Positions 31,659 to 41,328 of a stretch of DNA of 64,000 nucleotides are shown one piece after another. The DNA comes from Oscillospiraceae bacterium. GTDB taxonomy: Bacteria > Bacillota > Clostridia > Oscillospirales > Oscillospiraceae. The stretch spans positions 45,956 through 109,955 of the forward strand of contig CADAUZ010000004.1 in assembly GCA_902791215.1 (NCBI GenBank). The letters run 5' to 3'. The notes beneath the pieces are model-generated. The model made no database searches, was not told the origin of the DNA, and was given only the letters and a program-made list of their open reading frames with translations. The translations under genes and the position numbers were made by a program. The number at the start of each line of letters is the position of its first letter. The first letter of the stretch is position 1.

Positions 31659-31852
31659 GATCCCGAATCCTCCGAAAGTATATGATTTTGGGAATATGCC
31701 ATAGGAGCACAGCCGATTATGGAGTCAACATAGTGGTTCGATGATTATTTATTATAGCACCTTTCCCTTATGCTTTCAATATCATAATCATCTCTGTTTC
31801 AGCATTACATGCCATTTTTCTGCGGCTGTGCTGTGCGGGAGTCGGGCATATA

Positions 31853-31879
31853 AAGGAAAGCCCGGCCGCGCACGACCGG
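31853..31879 (-). terminator. Terminator of the Fe3+-type ABC operon
   Basis: Minus-strand 7-bp stem CCGGTCG/CGGCCGG (31862-31879) followed by GCTTTCCTTT. Confidence 0.6.
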
Positions 31880-31899
31880 ACCTCCCCCATTTTTTCTTC

Positions 31900-32976
31900 T
31901 TACAGCACATGGACCGACGCCGGGTCGAAGACCAGACAGCAGGTGTCGCCCACCTGATAAATGTGCTTGTTCTTGGGGTTGTGCTCCTCGAGCTTGACGA
32001 GGGTGTCGCCCACCATGACGTGGTAGTTCTGGTAGGAGCCCATGAAGCAGCTCAGCACCACCTTGCAGGGCAGGCCGCCCGCGTCTGCCAGGGTCGCGGC
32101 CTCGGGGCGGAGAACGACGGTGTATTCCTTGCCCTTCTCCATATCGTCGCGCCCCTCGACTTTAAGGGGATTGCCCTCAATGTTCAGCGTGACGAAGCTG
32201 CCGTCGCGCCCGGTCATGGGGCCCTTGAGGAAGTTTGCCTCGCCGATGAAGTCGGCCACAAACTCGTTGACCGGGTGGTAGTAGATCTCCTGCGGCGTGC
32301 CCATCTGGGCCACAACGCCCTTGGACATGATGATGATGTTGTCGGACAGGGCCATGGCCTCGGACTGATCGTGGGTGACGTAGATGGCGGTGATGCCGAC
32401 CTCCTGCTGGATGCGGCGGATCTCGGTGCGCATCGTGACACGCAGCTTCGCGTCAAGGTTTGAAAGCGGCTCGTCAAACAGGAGGACCGACGGCTCAATG
32501 ACCAGGGCGCGGGCCAGGGCGACGCGCTGCTGCTGGCCGCCGGAGAGCTGGTTGGTCATGCGCCCCTCCATGCCCGTCAGCTCCACAAGATCGAGGATCT
32601 TCATGACGCGCTCCTTGATCTCGTCCTTCGGCACCTTCCGGAGCTTGAGGCCGTAGGCAACGTTATCGAAGACGTTGTAGTGGGGCAGCAGCGCGTAGCT
32701 CTGGAACACCATGGCGGTGTCGCGCTTATTGGGGGTCAGCTCGTTGATGGGCTCGTCGCCGAGGTAAATTTCGCCCTCGTCCGGGCTTTCAAAGCCCGCG
32801 ATCATGCGGAGCGTCGTAGTCTTGCCGCAGCCGGAGGGGCCCAGCAGGGTCACGAAGGAGCCGGGCTCAATGACAAGGGAGGTATCCTTGACGGCGTAGA
32901 ACTCCTTGCCGGTCTTGGGGTCGTTGTAGATTTTCGAGATATGCTCGAGGCGGACGCCTTTTTTCACTTTAGCCAT
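31900..32976 (-). CDS. ABC transporter ATP-binding protein, Fe3+/phosphonate/polyamine type
   Basis: A 358-residue ATPase with Walker A GPSGCGKTTT, Q-loop FQSYAL, signature LSGGQQQR, Walker B LLFDEP and switch His in VTHDQSEA. A C-terminal TOBE domain follows, as in PotA/FbpC/PhnT-like ATPases. Its ribosome-binding site (AAGGAGG) lies in the last codons of the permease gene 4 bp upstream. With the fused permease and the binding protein it completes an importer of the AfuABC/FbpABC type, for Fe3+ or a phosphonate. Confidence 0.92.
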   Translation of the reverse strand: MAKVKKGVRLEHISKIYNDPKTGKEFYAVKDTSLVIEPGSFVTLLGPSGCGKTTTLRMIAGFESPDEGEIYLGDEPINELTPNKRDTAMVFQSYALLPHYNVFDNVAYGLKLRKVPKDEIKERVMKILDLVELTGMEGRMTNQLSGGQQQRVALARALVIEPSVLLFDEPLSNLDAKLRVTMRTEIRRIQQEVGITAIYVTHDQSEAMALSDNIIIMSKGVVAQMGTPQEIYYHPVNEFVADFIGEANFLKGPMTGRDGSFVTLNIEGNPLKVEGRDDMEKGKEYTVVLRPEAATLADAGGLPCKVVLSCFMGSYQNYHVMVGDTLVKLEEHNPKNKHIYQVGDTCCLVFDPASVHVL

Positions 32977-32980
32977 GGAC

Positions 32981-34690
32981 TCAATCCTCCTTCATGGTTT
33001 TGCTGGTGCCGAAGTGCTTGATGAACAGGTTCATCAGCAGCACCGCGCTGTAGGTGATGATGATCAGGATGGTGGCAAACGCGCAGGCCAGACTGTAAGC
33101 GCCCTTCTCGGCAAACTCGTTGATCTGCACGGTAATGAGCAGGTAGCTCGGCGTGACGAGCAGGATGATGGCGGAAATGGCGGTGATGCTGCGGACGAAG
33201 GCGGTGACAAGGCCGGAGAGGAAGGAGTCTTTAATGAGCGGCAGTGTCACGGTCATGAAGACCTTGAAGCTGTCCGCGCCCATGTCATAGGCCGATTCCT
33301 CGATCGACTTGTCGATCTGCCGCAGGGCGGAGATGCCGCTTCTGGTGCCGGTGGGCAGCGAGCGCACCACGAACACGATCACGAGGATCAGGCCCGTGCC
33401 GTAGATGCCCTGGAGAAAGCCCGTGTGGAAGATGCCGCCGGAGAAGCCCCTTATGTAGCCGACGCCGAGAACGGTGCCGGGCACCGCCATGGCGAGCATG
33501 GACACGGCCTCGATAAAGCCCTTGGACTTGAATTTGCGCTTGACGACGAGGTAGGAGATGATCATGCTCAGAAGCGCCGTGATGGGGGCGGAGATGAAGC
33601 TGAGCACGAAGGAGTCCTTAAAGGCCTTGAAGCCGTGGTAGCGGGTGAAGACCTGGTTGAACCACTTGCCGGTCAGCGGGAAGAACTTGTAGCCCCAGGT
33701 GGGGAACAGCGCGCCGATGGGGACGCAGATGTACATCATAATGACAAAGGCGGCAGCCAGGCTGCAGAAGATGGTGAGGGGGATCTTGACGCTCTTGTCC
33801 TCGATGAGCATGCGCCCGCGGGAGGCCTTGCCGGTCAGGGTTGCGGCGGTCTTGGCCTCAAGGTAGTATTTCTGCACCGCGAACATCGCGAGCGTGATAC
33901 ACAGCAGCACCACAGCCATCGCCGCCGCGCCCGCCTTGTCGTAGGCGCCCGTGATCTGCAGGTAGATGGTGGTCGCCAGCGTATCATAGGAGCCGCCGAT
34001 AAGCATGGGGTTTGCAAAGTCGGCGATGGACTCGATGAAGGTCACGAGGAAGGCGTTGCCGAGGCCGGGCAGCATCAGCGGCAGCGTCACGTCCGCGAAC
34101 ACCTTCCAGCGCCCCGCGCCCATGTCGCGCGCGGCCTCCTCGAGGGAGGGGTCGATGTTCTTGAGCAAGCCCTTGAGCATCATGTAGCAGACGGGGAAGA
34201 AGGTCAGCGTCTGCACGACGACGATGCCCCAGAAGCCGTAGACGTTGTTGTCATAGATGTGCAGCAAAAAGCGCGTGATGATGCCGGCCTTGCCGAAGAG
34301 CATGATCATCGACAGGGACAGGACAAACGGCGGCGACACCACCGGCAGCATGGACACGACCTTGAAAAGCCCGCCCACGAACTTGTTCATGCGCACGTAG
34401 ACCTCCACATACGCAAACAGCAGGCCTATCAGCGCCGACAGGATGCCGACGAGAAAGCCCACCTTGAGGGTGTTGGTGATGGCGCGGGTAAAGCTCGGCA
34501 TGGCAAAGATGCGCTTGAAGATCGAAAGGCCGAACTTGCCGTCGCCCACGAAGCTGTCCACCAGCAATATTGCCAGCGGATAGAGAATGAACAGCGTCAA
34601 AAAGGTAATCAGCACGACGATGGTAGTGACCATGATGGGGTCTGCCATCAGTTTTTTCCGGTCCAGCGCCGCGCTCTGGCCTCTTGCCAT
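32981..34690 (-). CDS. ABC transporter permease, two fused membrane units
   Basis: A 569-residue permease with about twelve helices. Two EAA loops are visible, EEAARDMGAGRWKVF...LPLMLPG in the first half and EESAYDMGADSFKVF...LPLIKDS in the second. This duplicated form is typical of FbpB/AfuB-type iron and 2-aminoethylphosphonate systems. ATG follows AAAGGAG. A repeat and a terminator separate it from the upstream binding-protein gene, so it is probably expressed at a lower level than the binding protein. Confidence 0.92.
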   Translation of the reverse strand: MARGQSAALDRKKLMADPIMVTTIVVLITFLTLFILYPLAILLVDSFVGDGKFGLSIFKRIFAMPSFTRAITNTLKVGFLVGILSALIGLLFAYVEVYVRMNKFVGGLFKVVSMLPVVSPPFVLSLSMIMLFGKAGIITRFLLHIYDNNVYGFWGIVVVQTLTFFPVCYMMLKGLLKNIDPSLEEAARDMGAGRWKVFADVTLPLMLPGLGNAFLVTFIESIADFANPMLIGGSYDTLATTIYLQITGAYDKAGAAAMAVVLLCITLAMFAVQKYYLEAKTAATLTGKASRGRMLIEDKSVKIPLTIFCSLAAAFVIMMYICVPIGALFPTWGYKFFPLTGKWFNQVFTRYHGFKAFKDSFVLSFISAPITALLSMIISYLVVKRKFKSKGFIEAVSMLAMAVPGTVLGVGYIRGFSGGIFHTGFLQGIYGTGLILVIVFVVRSLPTGTRSGISALRQIDKSIEESAYDMGADSFKVFMTVTLPLIKDSFLSGLVTAFVRSITAISAIILLVTPSYLLITVQINEFAEKGAYSLACAFATILIIITYSAVLLMNLFIKHFGTSKTMKED

Positions 34691-34712
34691 AGATTTCGCT
34701 CCTTTCTTCCGT

Positions 34713-34791
34713 TGTCATTCTGAGGCCAAAGGCCGAAGAATCTTTTTCCGCGCAAATCCGGGAAGATCCTTCGCTGACGCTCAGGATGACA
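34713..34791. repeat. Dispersed palindromic repeat, family A, copy 2
   Basis: Bounded by TGTCATTCTGAGG and CTCAGGATGACA, with GAAGAATCTTTT and GAAGATCCTTCGC inside. Lies between the ABC binding-protein and permease genes. Confidence 0.85.
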
Positions 34792-34813
34792 GGATGCGGT
34801 TACAGAGTCTATC

Positions 34814-34844
34814 AAAAAAGGGATGGCGGAAATCCGCCATCCCT
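34814..34844 (-). terminator. Partial terminator between ABC binding protein and permease genes
   Basis: A perfect 12-bp stem AGGGATGGCGGA/TCCGCCATCCCT followed on the minus strand by six T. Confidence 0.85.
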
Positions 34845-34879
34845 TGCGGGATTCTGTGTTGTGAATTGTTCCCGTCAGA

Positions 34880-35977
34880 TCACGAGGTCTTGAAACGGCC
34901 CTCGCCGGTGTCGCCGCCGGAGGCAGCGATGGCAGCCATGACATCATTGACGTTCTGCTCGGTATCGGTCGCGGCCTTGGCAAAGTCGTAGCCGTCCCAC
35001 ACGAGGCTGGGATCAAGGCCGAACTCCTTGGCAGCCTCGGGCTGCTTGGCGTTGTCGATGACCAGGAACTGGTAAGAGCCGTGCTGGGCCGCCAGCTCAA
35101 CGCAGTCGGGGCTCAGGGCGTACTCCATGAAGAGGTGGGCAGCATTGGGGTGAGCCGCGCCCTTGAAGATAGCCACAGGGCCGATCTCGCAGGCGGTGCC
35201 GTCAGCGGGGACGACGAGGCCGACGTTGTCATAGCCGTTGTCCACGATCTGGGTGATGCCGTCATGCAGGAAGCCGATGCCGATGACGCACTCACCGGTG
35301 CCGACGTTCTTGGACGGGCCGGAGCCGGACTTGGTGTAGACCTGGATGTTCTTGTCGAGGTCGCAGAGGTACTGGATGCCTTCGTCATGGCCCTTGAGCT
35401 GGATCATGAGGTTGGCGACGAGCTTCGGAGTGCCGGCGGTCATGTAGTTGGAGAGCCAGATCAATCCCTTGTACTCGGGCTTGAGCAGATCGTCCCAGCT
35501 CTGAGGAGCCTCGAGACCCATGCGGTTGAGCTCATCCTTATTGACCATGAAGCCCAGAAGGCCGGTGTAAATGCCGTACCAGTAGCCGTTGGGGTCCTTG
35601 TAGATGTCCTTGGTCAGGTGGGAGGCGTTCTGGGGGACGTAGGAGTTATCCAGGAAGCCCTTGGCGGCCAGGCCGTCATAGGGGTTGTTGGTGCCGCCGA
35701 ACCAGACGTCAGCGGAGGGCTTGCCGTTCTCTTCCTCGATCTTGGCAGGCACCTCACCGGTGGACAGGCGCTGATAGGTGGTCTTGATGCCGTAGAGCTT
35801 CTCGAAGTTCTGGCAGGCAGCGGCGAGATAATCCTCCTCGCAGGAGCCGTAGACGACGAGCTCACCGTCAGCCTTGGCGGCGGCGATCAGATCGTCCATG
35901 CCGTCAGCATGCGCGCTGACAGTGAACAGGGCGAAGACCATGACCAGAGTCAGTAACAAAGCGATGGTTTTTTTCAT
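34880..35977 (-). CDS. ABC transporter substrate-binding protein, AfuA/FbpA type
   Basis: A 365-residue exported binding protein. A cleavable signal peptide (LLLTLVMVFALFTVSAHA) is followed by the fold typical of the Fe3+/phosphonate group: ELVVYGSCEEDYL, STGEVPAKI, ADVWFGGTNNPYDGL, GYWYGIYTGLLGFMVN and VVPADGTACEIGPVAI. The two adjacent Tyr that bind Fe3+ in classical FbpA are not obvious, so the ligand could be a phosphonate or an iron chelate. ATG has GGAGG nine bases upstream. Strong promoter at 36081-36109. Confidence 0.9.
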   Translation of the reverse strand: MKKTIALLLTLVMVFALFTVSAHADGMDDLIAAAKADGELVVYGSCEEDYLAAACQNFEKLYGIKTTYQRLSTGEVPAKIEEENGKPSADVWFGGTNNPYDGLAAKGFLDNSYVPQNASHLTKDIYKDPNGYWYGIYTGLLGFMVNKDELNRMGLEAPQSWDDLLKPEYKGLIWLSNYMTAGTPKLVANLMIQLKGHDEGIQYLCDLDKNIQVYTKSGSGPSKNVGTGECVIGIGFLHDGITQIVDNGYDNVGLVVPADGTACEIGPVAIFKGAAHPNAAHLFMEYALSPDCVELAAQHGSYQFLVIDNAKQPEAAKEFGLDPSLVWDGYDFAKAATDTEQNVNDVMAAIAASGGDTGEGRFKTS

Positions 35978-36080
35978 GATGATCCTCCTTCATTCTTTTC
36001 TATCCCGTGCAGGTGCGGCAGGCCTGCCGCAAACCGCTGAGATCCGATATTTATTCGGGCTTATCCCGAAACTTGAAAAA

Positions 36081-36109
36081 ATTATAGCATATTTTTACCA
36101 TAGCGACAA
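36081..36109 (-). promoter_or_regulatory. Sigma-A promoter of the ABC operon
   Basis: Minus strand TTGTCG (36104-36109), 17 bp, TATAAT (36081-36086). The leader has a GCGGCAGG/CCTGCCGC palindrome (36014-36029). Confidence 0.7.
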
Positions 36110-36177
36110 GAAATTTTCCGCTCCATTCTGTACAAAATGCACATCAAATTCTTGTAGTATTTGACTATTGACAAAAC

Positions 36178-36275
36178 AAAGTGAAAAGTGAAGATTGAAA
36201 AGTGGAGTTCTGGCTGACATATTGAATTACAGCGCAGCATCTCTTCACTTTGCACTTTTCACTTTTCACTTTCGT
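36178..36275. repeat. AAAGTGAAAAGTG-type inverted repeat, family C, copy 1
   Basis: A left arm of AAGTGAAAAGTGAAGATTG and a right arm rich in CACTTTTCACTTTTCACTTT, 40 bp apart. A related half-copy lies at 48455-48491. The right arm ends just before the sbcD -10 box (TATAAT, 36280-36285). Confidence 0.75.
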
Positions 36276-36315
36276 CTGCTATAATGTAAGAAAAACGCAC
36301 AAAGGGGGAAACGCG

Positions 36316-37560
36316 ATGCGCTTTCTTCACCTTGCCGATCTGCATTTCGGCAAATCCATATACGGCACCTCCCTGCTCGAAAACGGCGACCAGGGCGCGT
36401 GGGTCGACCGCTTCCTCGCCCTGGCTGAAGAGCTCAGACCTGACGCGGTGGTCATTGCGGGGGACGTGTACGACCGCGGCGCACCGTCGGGTGACGCGGT
36501 GCAGCTTTTGAGCCGCATGCTAACAAAGCTGTCGGCGCTTTCGATCCCCGTCATGATGTGCGCGGGCAACCACGACTCTGTGCAGCGCCTGTCGTTTGCA
36601 AGCCCGCTGCTTGCGCTTGCGGGTGTGCATATCTCGGGGAGCCTGTATGACGATCCCATGCTCTCCCATGTGACGCTTCATGATGAACACGGGCCTGTCA
36701 CTTTCTGGCTCATGCCCTATGTGTTCCCGGCGCTCATTGCCGGGGCGCTCGGGGACGATTCCCTCCGCGACAGCGACAGCGCCGTGCGGGCGCTGCTGAA
36801 CGCTCAGCCTGTCGACTTTTCCGGGCGAAACGTCCTCATTGCCCATCAGAACGTGACCGCAAACGGTACGCCGGGCGAGCGCGGCGGCTCGGAGTCCATG
36901 GTGGGCGGCGTCGGGCAGATCGACTATACGGTCTTTGACGGCTTCGACTACGTCGCCCTCGGGCACATCCACGCGGCTTACCCCGTCGGGCGCGAGGCGG
37001 TGCGCTATGCGGGCTCGCCGCTGTGCTATCACTTCAACGAGACGCGGCAGGCCGCCAAGGGGCCGCTGCTGGTGGAGCTGGGGGCAAAGGGCGAGGCGGT
37101 GAAGGTCGAGACGCTGGTCATCCCGCCGCTGCACCCCATGCGGGAGATACGCGGGGCGTGCGAGGAAATTCGGGACGCGGAGCTGAGTGACCCCCGCCGG
37201 GGCGAATATCTGCGTGTAGTGCTCACCGACCGGCGTGTCAGCCCCGAGATCGCCGCCTTCTTCCGGGAACTTTATCAAGGCCGGGACAGCGTGCTGATGG
37301 AGCTGTGCTCGGAGTTTGCGCAGTTTTCCGGCGCGGCGGGAGCGCCTGAGCGCGGGGATATCGAGCAAAAGAGCATCGAGGAGCTGTTCGGCGATTTCTA
37401 CACCGAGCGCAGCGGCGGCACGCCGCCCGCGGACGCGGACGCGCAGCTTCTCACCGAGGCGGGCGAGCTTCTGCGCCGGGCCGATCCGCATGCCGCCCCG
37501 ACGGCGCGGGATGTGGAGAGGCTTCTTGACTATCTGACAAAACAGGAGGCGGAGAGATGA
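36316..37560 (+). CDS. sbcD: DNA repair exonuclease subunit SbcD (Mre11)
   Basis: A 414-residue calcineurin-like nuclease with the metal motifs FLHLADLHFGKS, GDVYDRG, AGNHDS, ALGHIH and a downstream capping domain. It forms the SbcCD complex that cuts hairpins and protein-blocked DNA ends. The ATG at 36316 has AAAGGGGG upstream and a TATAAT box at 36280-36285. Its stop overlaps the sbcC start (ATGA), giving coupled translation. The palindrome-rich genome here makes a working SbcCD notable. Confidence 0.95.
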   Translation: MRFLHLADLHFGKSIYGTSLLENGDQGAWVDRFLALAEELRPDAVVIAGDVYDRGAPSGDAVQLLSRMLTKLSALSIPVMMCAGNHDSVQRLSFASPLLALAGVHISGSLYDDPMLSHVTLHDEHGPVTFWLMPYVFPALIAGALGDDSLRDSDSAVRALLNAQPVDFSGRNVLIAHQNVTANGTPGERGGSESMVGGVGQIDYTVFDGFDYVALGHIHAAYPVGREAVRYAGSPLCYHFNETRQAAKGPLLVELGAKGEAVKVETLVIPPLHPMREIRGACEEIRDAELSDPRRGEYLRVVLTDRRVSPEIAAFFRELYQGRDSVLMELCSEFAQFSGAAGAPERGDIEQKSIEELFGDFYTERSGGTPPADADAQLLTEAGELLRRADPHAAPTARDVERLLDYLTKQEAER

Positions 37561-40500
37561 GACCGCTGTATCTGGAAATGACGGCCTTCGGCTCCTACGC
37601 CGGGACCACCGCGCTGCCCTTTGAAAAGCTCACGCACGGGCTCTATCTCGTCACCGGCGACACCGGTGCGGGCAAGACCACCATCTTTGACGCCATCATG
37701 TTCGCCCTCTACGGCTCCGCCAGCGGCAGCGACCGCAGCCCCGACATGCTCCACTGCGACCATGTGCCGAAGTCCGAGGACACGGTGGTGAAGCTCCGCT
37801 TTGCCCAGGGCAGCAAGGAATACGAGGTAGAGCGCCGCCTGCATTTCAGCAAAAAGCGCGGCACCGATCAATATAACGACGCGCGGCCCGACGCCCTTCT
37901 CACCGAACCCGACCGCGAGCCCACGGAGGGAGCGTCGAAGGTCACGGCCCGGATCGAGGCGCTGCTGGGGCTCAACGCAGAGCAGTTCCGCAAGATCATC
38001 ATGCTGGCCCAGGGGGAGTTCCGGGAATTTCTCAACGCCGACAGCGACAAGAAAAACGAGATCCTGGGCAGGCTCTTCGACTCCGCGCCATACGTGTGGT
38101 ATCAGAATCTGCTCTCCGGCGCGCGGGATGAGCTGAAAAGCCGCCGCTTTGGGCAGAGTGAAAAGCTGCGCGCCCTGATGGAGAACGTCTTCCAGCCGCC
38201 GGAGGGGGATTTGGAGGACTATCAGCCGGGACACCCGAAGCTTCTCGAAAACCTGGCAGCGCTCATCGAACAGGAGACGCAAGGCCTTCGGGAGCTTGAA
38301 GCCGCGCGGGGTGAGCTGAACAGACAGATCGCGGCGCTCAATACGCAAAAGGGCGCGGCCGAGGCCGACAACGCCCGGCTTGCGGAGTTTCAGCGGGTGC
38401 AGGATGCGCTTGCGGAGCTGGAAGCGAAGGGCCCGGAGATCGAGCGGCGCAAGGCCGCGTGGGCGCTGGCCGAAAAGGCCGTGCACCGGGCAAAGCCCGT
38501 GATGGACGAGGTGCAGAAGGCCGGGACGGCACTCGCCGCCACGAGGGCCGAGTTCGAGACACTGAATGGGCAGCTTGCTTCCTACCGTGACGCAGTACAG
38601 ACCGCGGAGAAGACTGTGGAGGCGGACGCGGAAACGAACACCGCGTTGGGGCAGCTTGCGGCAGAGATCCGGGATATTGCCTTCAAGCTCCCGCGCTACG
38701 AGGAGCTGACGCAAAAGCAGCGGGAAAAGGCGGCGGCCGAGAAGGCCGGGGATGATGCTGCTCAGGCGCTCAAGGAGGAAACGAAAAAGCTCGATGTTTT
38801 GAGCGCCGAGACCGCCGCCCTGCGTGAAAACTACCGGGCTCTCGACAGTGCCGACAGCGAGGCTGAGGCCGCAAAGCATCTGGACGAACGGGCGCGGGAG
38901 GCGGTGCAGGCCCTCGCCAGCATCCGCGCGGAGACGGACGCGATCCGCGCGCTGGAGGGCGATCTTGCCGCGCGGCAGGAGCGTCTTGAACAGCTTACCG
39001 GGAAAGCCGCACAGGCCGAGGCAAAGTACGCCGCACTCTACCGACGCTTTATCGCGGGTCAGGCCGGGCTGTTGGCCTCAGACCTGCGGCGGAGGCTGGA
39101 GGATGACGGCGAGGCCGCCTGTCCTGTCTGCCGCACACGGCTTGACCGTGAGGCGGCGGAGAGGCTCCCGGCGCTGACGGAGGACACGCCCGATCAGGAG
39201 AGTGTGGACGCGGCGAAGGCGGCGCACGAGAAAGCCGAGCGCCTGCGTGCGGAGCAGGCCGCCGGCAGGGCCGCCCTCGCCGCCGCCATCGACTCACGCG
39301 TCGCCGCGCTTCTGGAGCGGGCTTTGCCGCTGCTGCCCGGCTGTGACGGCTGGGAGGGCTTGCGCGAGGGCGCGGAGCTGGACGAGGCTGCGGAAGCCGC
39401 GGCACAGAATCAGGCGGAGGCCGCTCTCTCCCTGGCGGAGGCGGAAAAGCGCAGGGCCGAGCGTCAGAAAACACGTGAGCTGCTGCCGCAAAAGGAGCAG
39501 GCGCGAGAGGTGGCGCGGGTACGGATCGAGGAATTAAACCGTGAGGTTCAGACGCAGGACGGCATTGCCCGCGAAACGGAGGCCGTGCTCCGGGAGCTGC
39601 GAAAGCAGCTGCGTTTCCCGGACGCGGAGGCCGCGAAGGCAGAGCAGAAGGCCTTGGAGGATAAGCGGGGCCGTCTCGCTTCCCTCCTGCAAAGTCACCG
39701 CGAGGCGCTGGACGCCGCAAGGCAACAGCTCGACACCGCTCAGGGCAGTCTGGCAGAAAAGGAAAAGCTGTGTGCGAAACAGGAGTCAGCCCTTGCGGAG
39801 GCCCGGACAGCGCTTGCCGACATGCTCTCGGAAACGGGCTTTGCGGACACGGACGCAGTTCTGGATGCTCTCTCCCCCGTCGGCGCGGACGCGGAGGACT
39901 GGCTCAAGGCCGAACAGCAGTCCTTCATCACTCACGCCGAGACCCTGCGCCACACGCGGGAGCAGGCTGCGCGCCTGGAGGAGCAGACCGCCGGAAAAGC
40001 CTTCACCGAATTGTCTGCGCTGGATGAGACGCTTGCAGAGCTCGGCAGCGAATACGACGCGGCAAACAGCGCTTGCGCACGGCAGGCGGCGTTTGTCCGA
40101 AATCACACGGAAGTGCGGGAGCAGGCAAAGACCTTGCGCGCGCAGCTCCAGGCAAGCGAGGGCGCGTGGACGCGGCTTGACAGGCTTGCGTCCCTGGCTG
40201 TCGGCAGCAGCGGCGAGGGCGGCAAACTCAGCTTTGACCGCTACGTCATGGGTGCGGTGTTCCGGGAGATCCTCGAGGCCGCAAACCGCCGCATGGAGCT
40301 CATGAGCGGCGGGCGCTACACCCTCATGCACAAAACCGGCGCCGACCGCCGCAACGCCAAGGCGGGGCTTGAGATCGAAGTGCTCGATAACAGCACCGGG
40401 CAGCTCCGCCCCTCGGGGTCGCTTTCGGGCGGCGAGGGCTTCTTCACCTCGCTTGCCCTGGCACTGGGCTTATCCGATGTAGTGCAGAATCACGCGGGCG

Positions 40501-40715
40501 GGAAACAGATGGACGCCCTGTTCATCGACGAGGGCTTCGGCACGTTGAGCGACGACGTGCTCGACCGTGCGCTGGATGTCCTGAACCAGCTCACAGAGGG
40601 CAATCGCCTTGTGGGCATCATCTCGCATGTCGACAAGCTTGACGAGAGCATCGCCCAGAAGGTGCGCGTGAAGAACACCGGCAAGGGCAGCGCGCTGACA
40701 CTGGAGCTGCCGTGA
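37557..40715 (+). CDS. sbcC: DNA repair ATPase subunit SbcC (Rad50)
   Basis: A 1052-residue SMC-like protein. Walker A GDTGAGKTT lies near residue 36, long Ala/Glu-rich coiled coils follow, the zinc hook is ACPVCRTR at about residue 520, and the ABC half at the C-terminus has SLSGGEGFF and Walker B ALFIDEGFG. All parts are intact. Partner of SbcD, with which its ATG overlaps. Confidence 0.96.
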   Translation: MRPLYLEMTAFGSYAGTTALPFEKLTHGLYLVTGDTGAGKTTIFDAIMFALYGSASGSDRSPDMLHCDHVPKSEDTVVKLRFAQGSKEYEVERRLHFSKKRGTDQYNDARPDALLTEPDREPTEGASKVTARIEALLGLNAEQFRKIIMLAQGEFREFLNADSDKKNEILGRLFDSAPYVWYQNLLSGARDELKSRRFGQSEKLRALMENVFQPPEGDLEDYQPGHPKLLENLAALIEQETQGLRELEAARGELNRQIAALNTQKGAAEADNARLAEFQRVQDALAELEAKGPEIERRKAAWALAEKAVHRAKPVMDEVQKAGTALAATRAEFETLNGQLASYRDAVQTAEKTVEADAETNTALGQLAAEIRDIAFKLPRYEELTQKQREKAAAEKAGDDAAQALKEETKKLDVLSAETAALRENYRALDSADSEAEAAKHLDERAREAVQALASIRAETDAIRALEGDLAARQERLEQLTGKAAQAEAKYAALYRRFIAGQAGLLASDLRRRLEDDGEAACPVCRTRLDREAAERLPALTEDTPDQESVDAAKAAHEKAERLRAEQAAGRAALAAAIDSRVAALLERALPLLPGCDGWEGLREGAELDEAAEAAAQNQAEAALSLAEAEKRRAERQKTRELLPQKEQAREVARVRIEELNREVQTQDGIARETEAVLRELRKQLRFPDAEAAKAEQKALEDKRGRLASLLQSHREALDAARQQLDTAQGSLAEKEKLCAKQESALAEARTALADMLSETGFADTDAVLDALSPVGADAEDWLKAEQQSFITHAETLRHTREQAARLEEQTAGKAFTELSALDETLAELGSEYDAANSACARQAAFVRNHTEVREQAKTLRAQLQASEGAWTRLDRLASLAVGSSGEGGKLSFDRYVMGAVFREILEAANRRMELMSGGRYTLMHKTGADRRNAKAGLEIEVLDNSTGQLRPSGSLSGGEGFFTSLALALGLSDVVQNHAGGKQMDALFIDEGFGTLSDDVLDRALDVLNQLTEGNRLVGIISHVDKLDESIAQKVRVKNTGKGSALTLELP

Positions 40716-40746
40716 GAATCTGAGGCGCAGATTGGGGAGAAAGAAA

Positions 40747-41232
40747 ATGACGAAAAAACAGTTTCTTGATGAGATCGCCGCTTTCTTCTGCGAGAACGGT
40801 TTTCTTCGCATGAAAGATCACTTTTACAAAGACTTGTCCGGTGACGCCATGCTTGTATTCGGTTTTCAGCAATCAAGCTACGGAAAATACGGATATATGG
40901 AATACGGGTATTGCTTCAAATCAATCAATCGGCACTTGCCCTTTCCCCGCTTTAATCAGATGAATCTGAACTGCGGAAGACTGATGACCGATCGAGGCAG
41001 CGCAATAGAATACACCACGATCGACGAAAGATTCATCCGGACATTTGAGCAAACGTTAAGCGACAAGATTCATGAAATGCAAGCGCTTTCCCAACTGAAC
41101 AGGGAGACATTTATCCAGTACTATCTGTTGAAGGAAAGCGGGCGCTCCTGGTATATTCTGGGCGATAAGACGGCGGCGTATTTTGGCTTGACTCGTCAGG
41201 ATTTCATGTATCATTTTACTGTATCTGATTAA
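40747..41232 (+). CDS. DUF4304-like protein
   Basis: A 161-residue soluble protein, MTKKQFLDEIAAFFCENGFLRMKDHFYKDLSGDAMLVFGFQ cut short here for length would continue into a Tyr-rich core. The pattern DEIxxFFxExGFxRxxxxFYK followed by hydrophobic strands fits the DUF4304 family of unknown function. GGGGAG lies 9 bases upstream of the ATG. It and the next two genes are AT-richer than sbcC and rpiB, suggesting a small acquired insert. Confidence 0.6.
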   Translation: MTKKQFLDEIAAFFCENGFLRMKDHFYKDLSGDAMLVFGFQQSSYGKYGYMEYGYCFKSINRHLPFPRFNQMNLNCGRLMTDRGSAIEYTTIDERFIRTFEQTLSDKIHEMQALSQLNRETFIQYYLLKESGRSWYILGDKTAAYFGLTRQDFMYHFTVSD

Positions 41233-41244
41233 TTTGAAGCATAC

Positions 41245-41304
41245 ATATTGGATGCGATATATTGGATGCGATATATTTACAGTTTTCTTCCGCTATGATA
41301 TAAT
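41245..41304 (+). promoter_or_regulatory. Promoter with a 14-bp tandem repeat for the DUF4160-DUF2442 pair
   Basis: ATATTGGATGCGAT occurs twice in direct succession (41245-41258, 41259-41272). Three bases later comes TTTACA (41276-41281), 17 bp, TATAAT (41299-41304). The tandem repeat is a good operator candidate. Confidence 0.75.
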
Positions 41305-41328
41305 CAGTGTCGAAAAGGAGATGCTTTT

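Noticed and set aside
32975..34723. 582-codon plus-strand frame antisense to the ABC permease
   Set aside because: Biased shadow composition; the minus-strand permease has two EAA loops and twelve helices.
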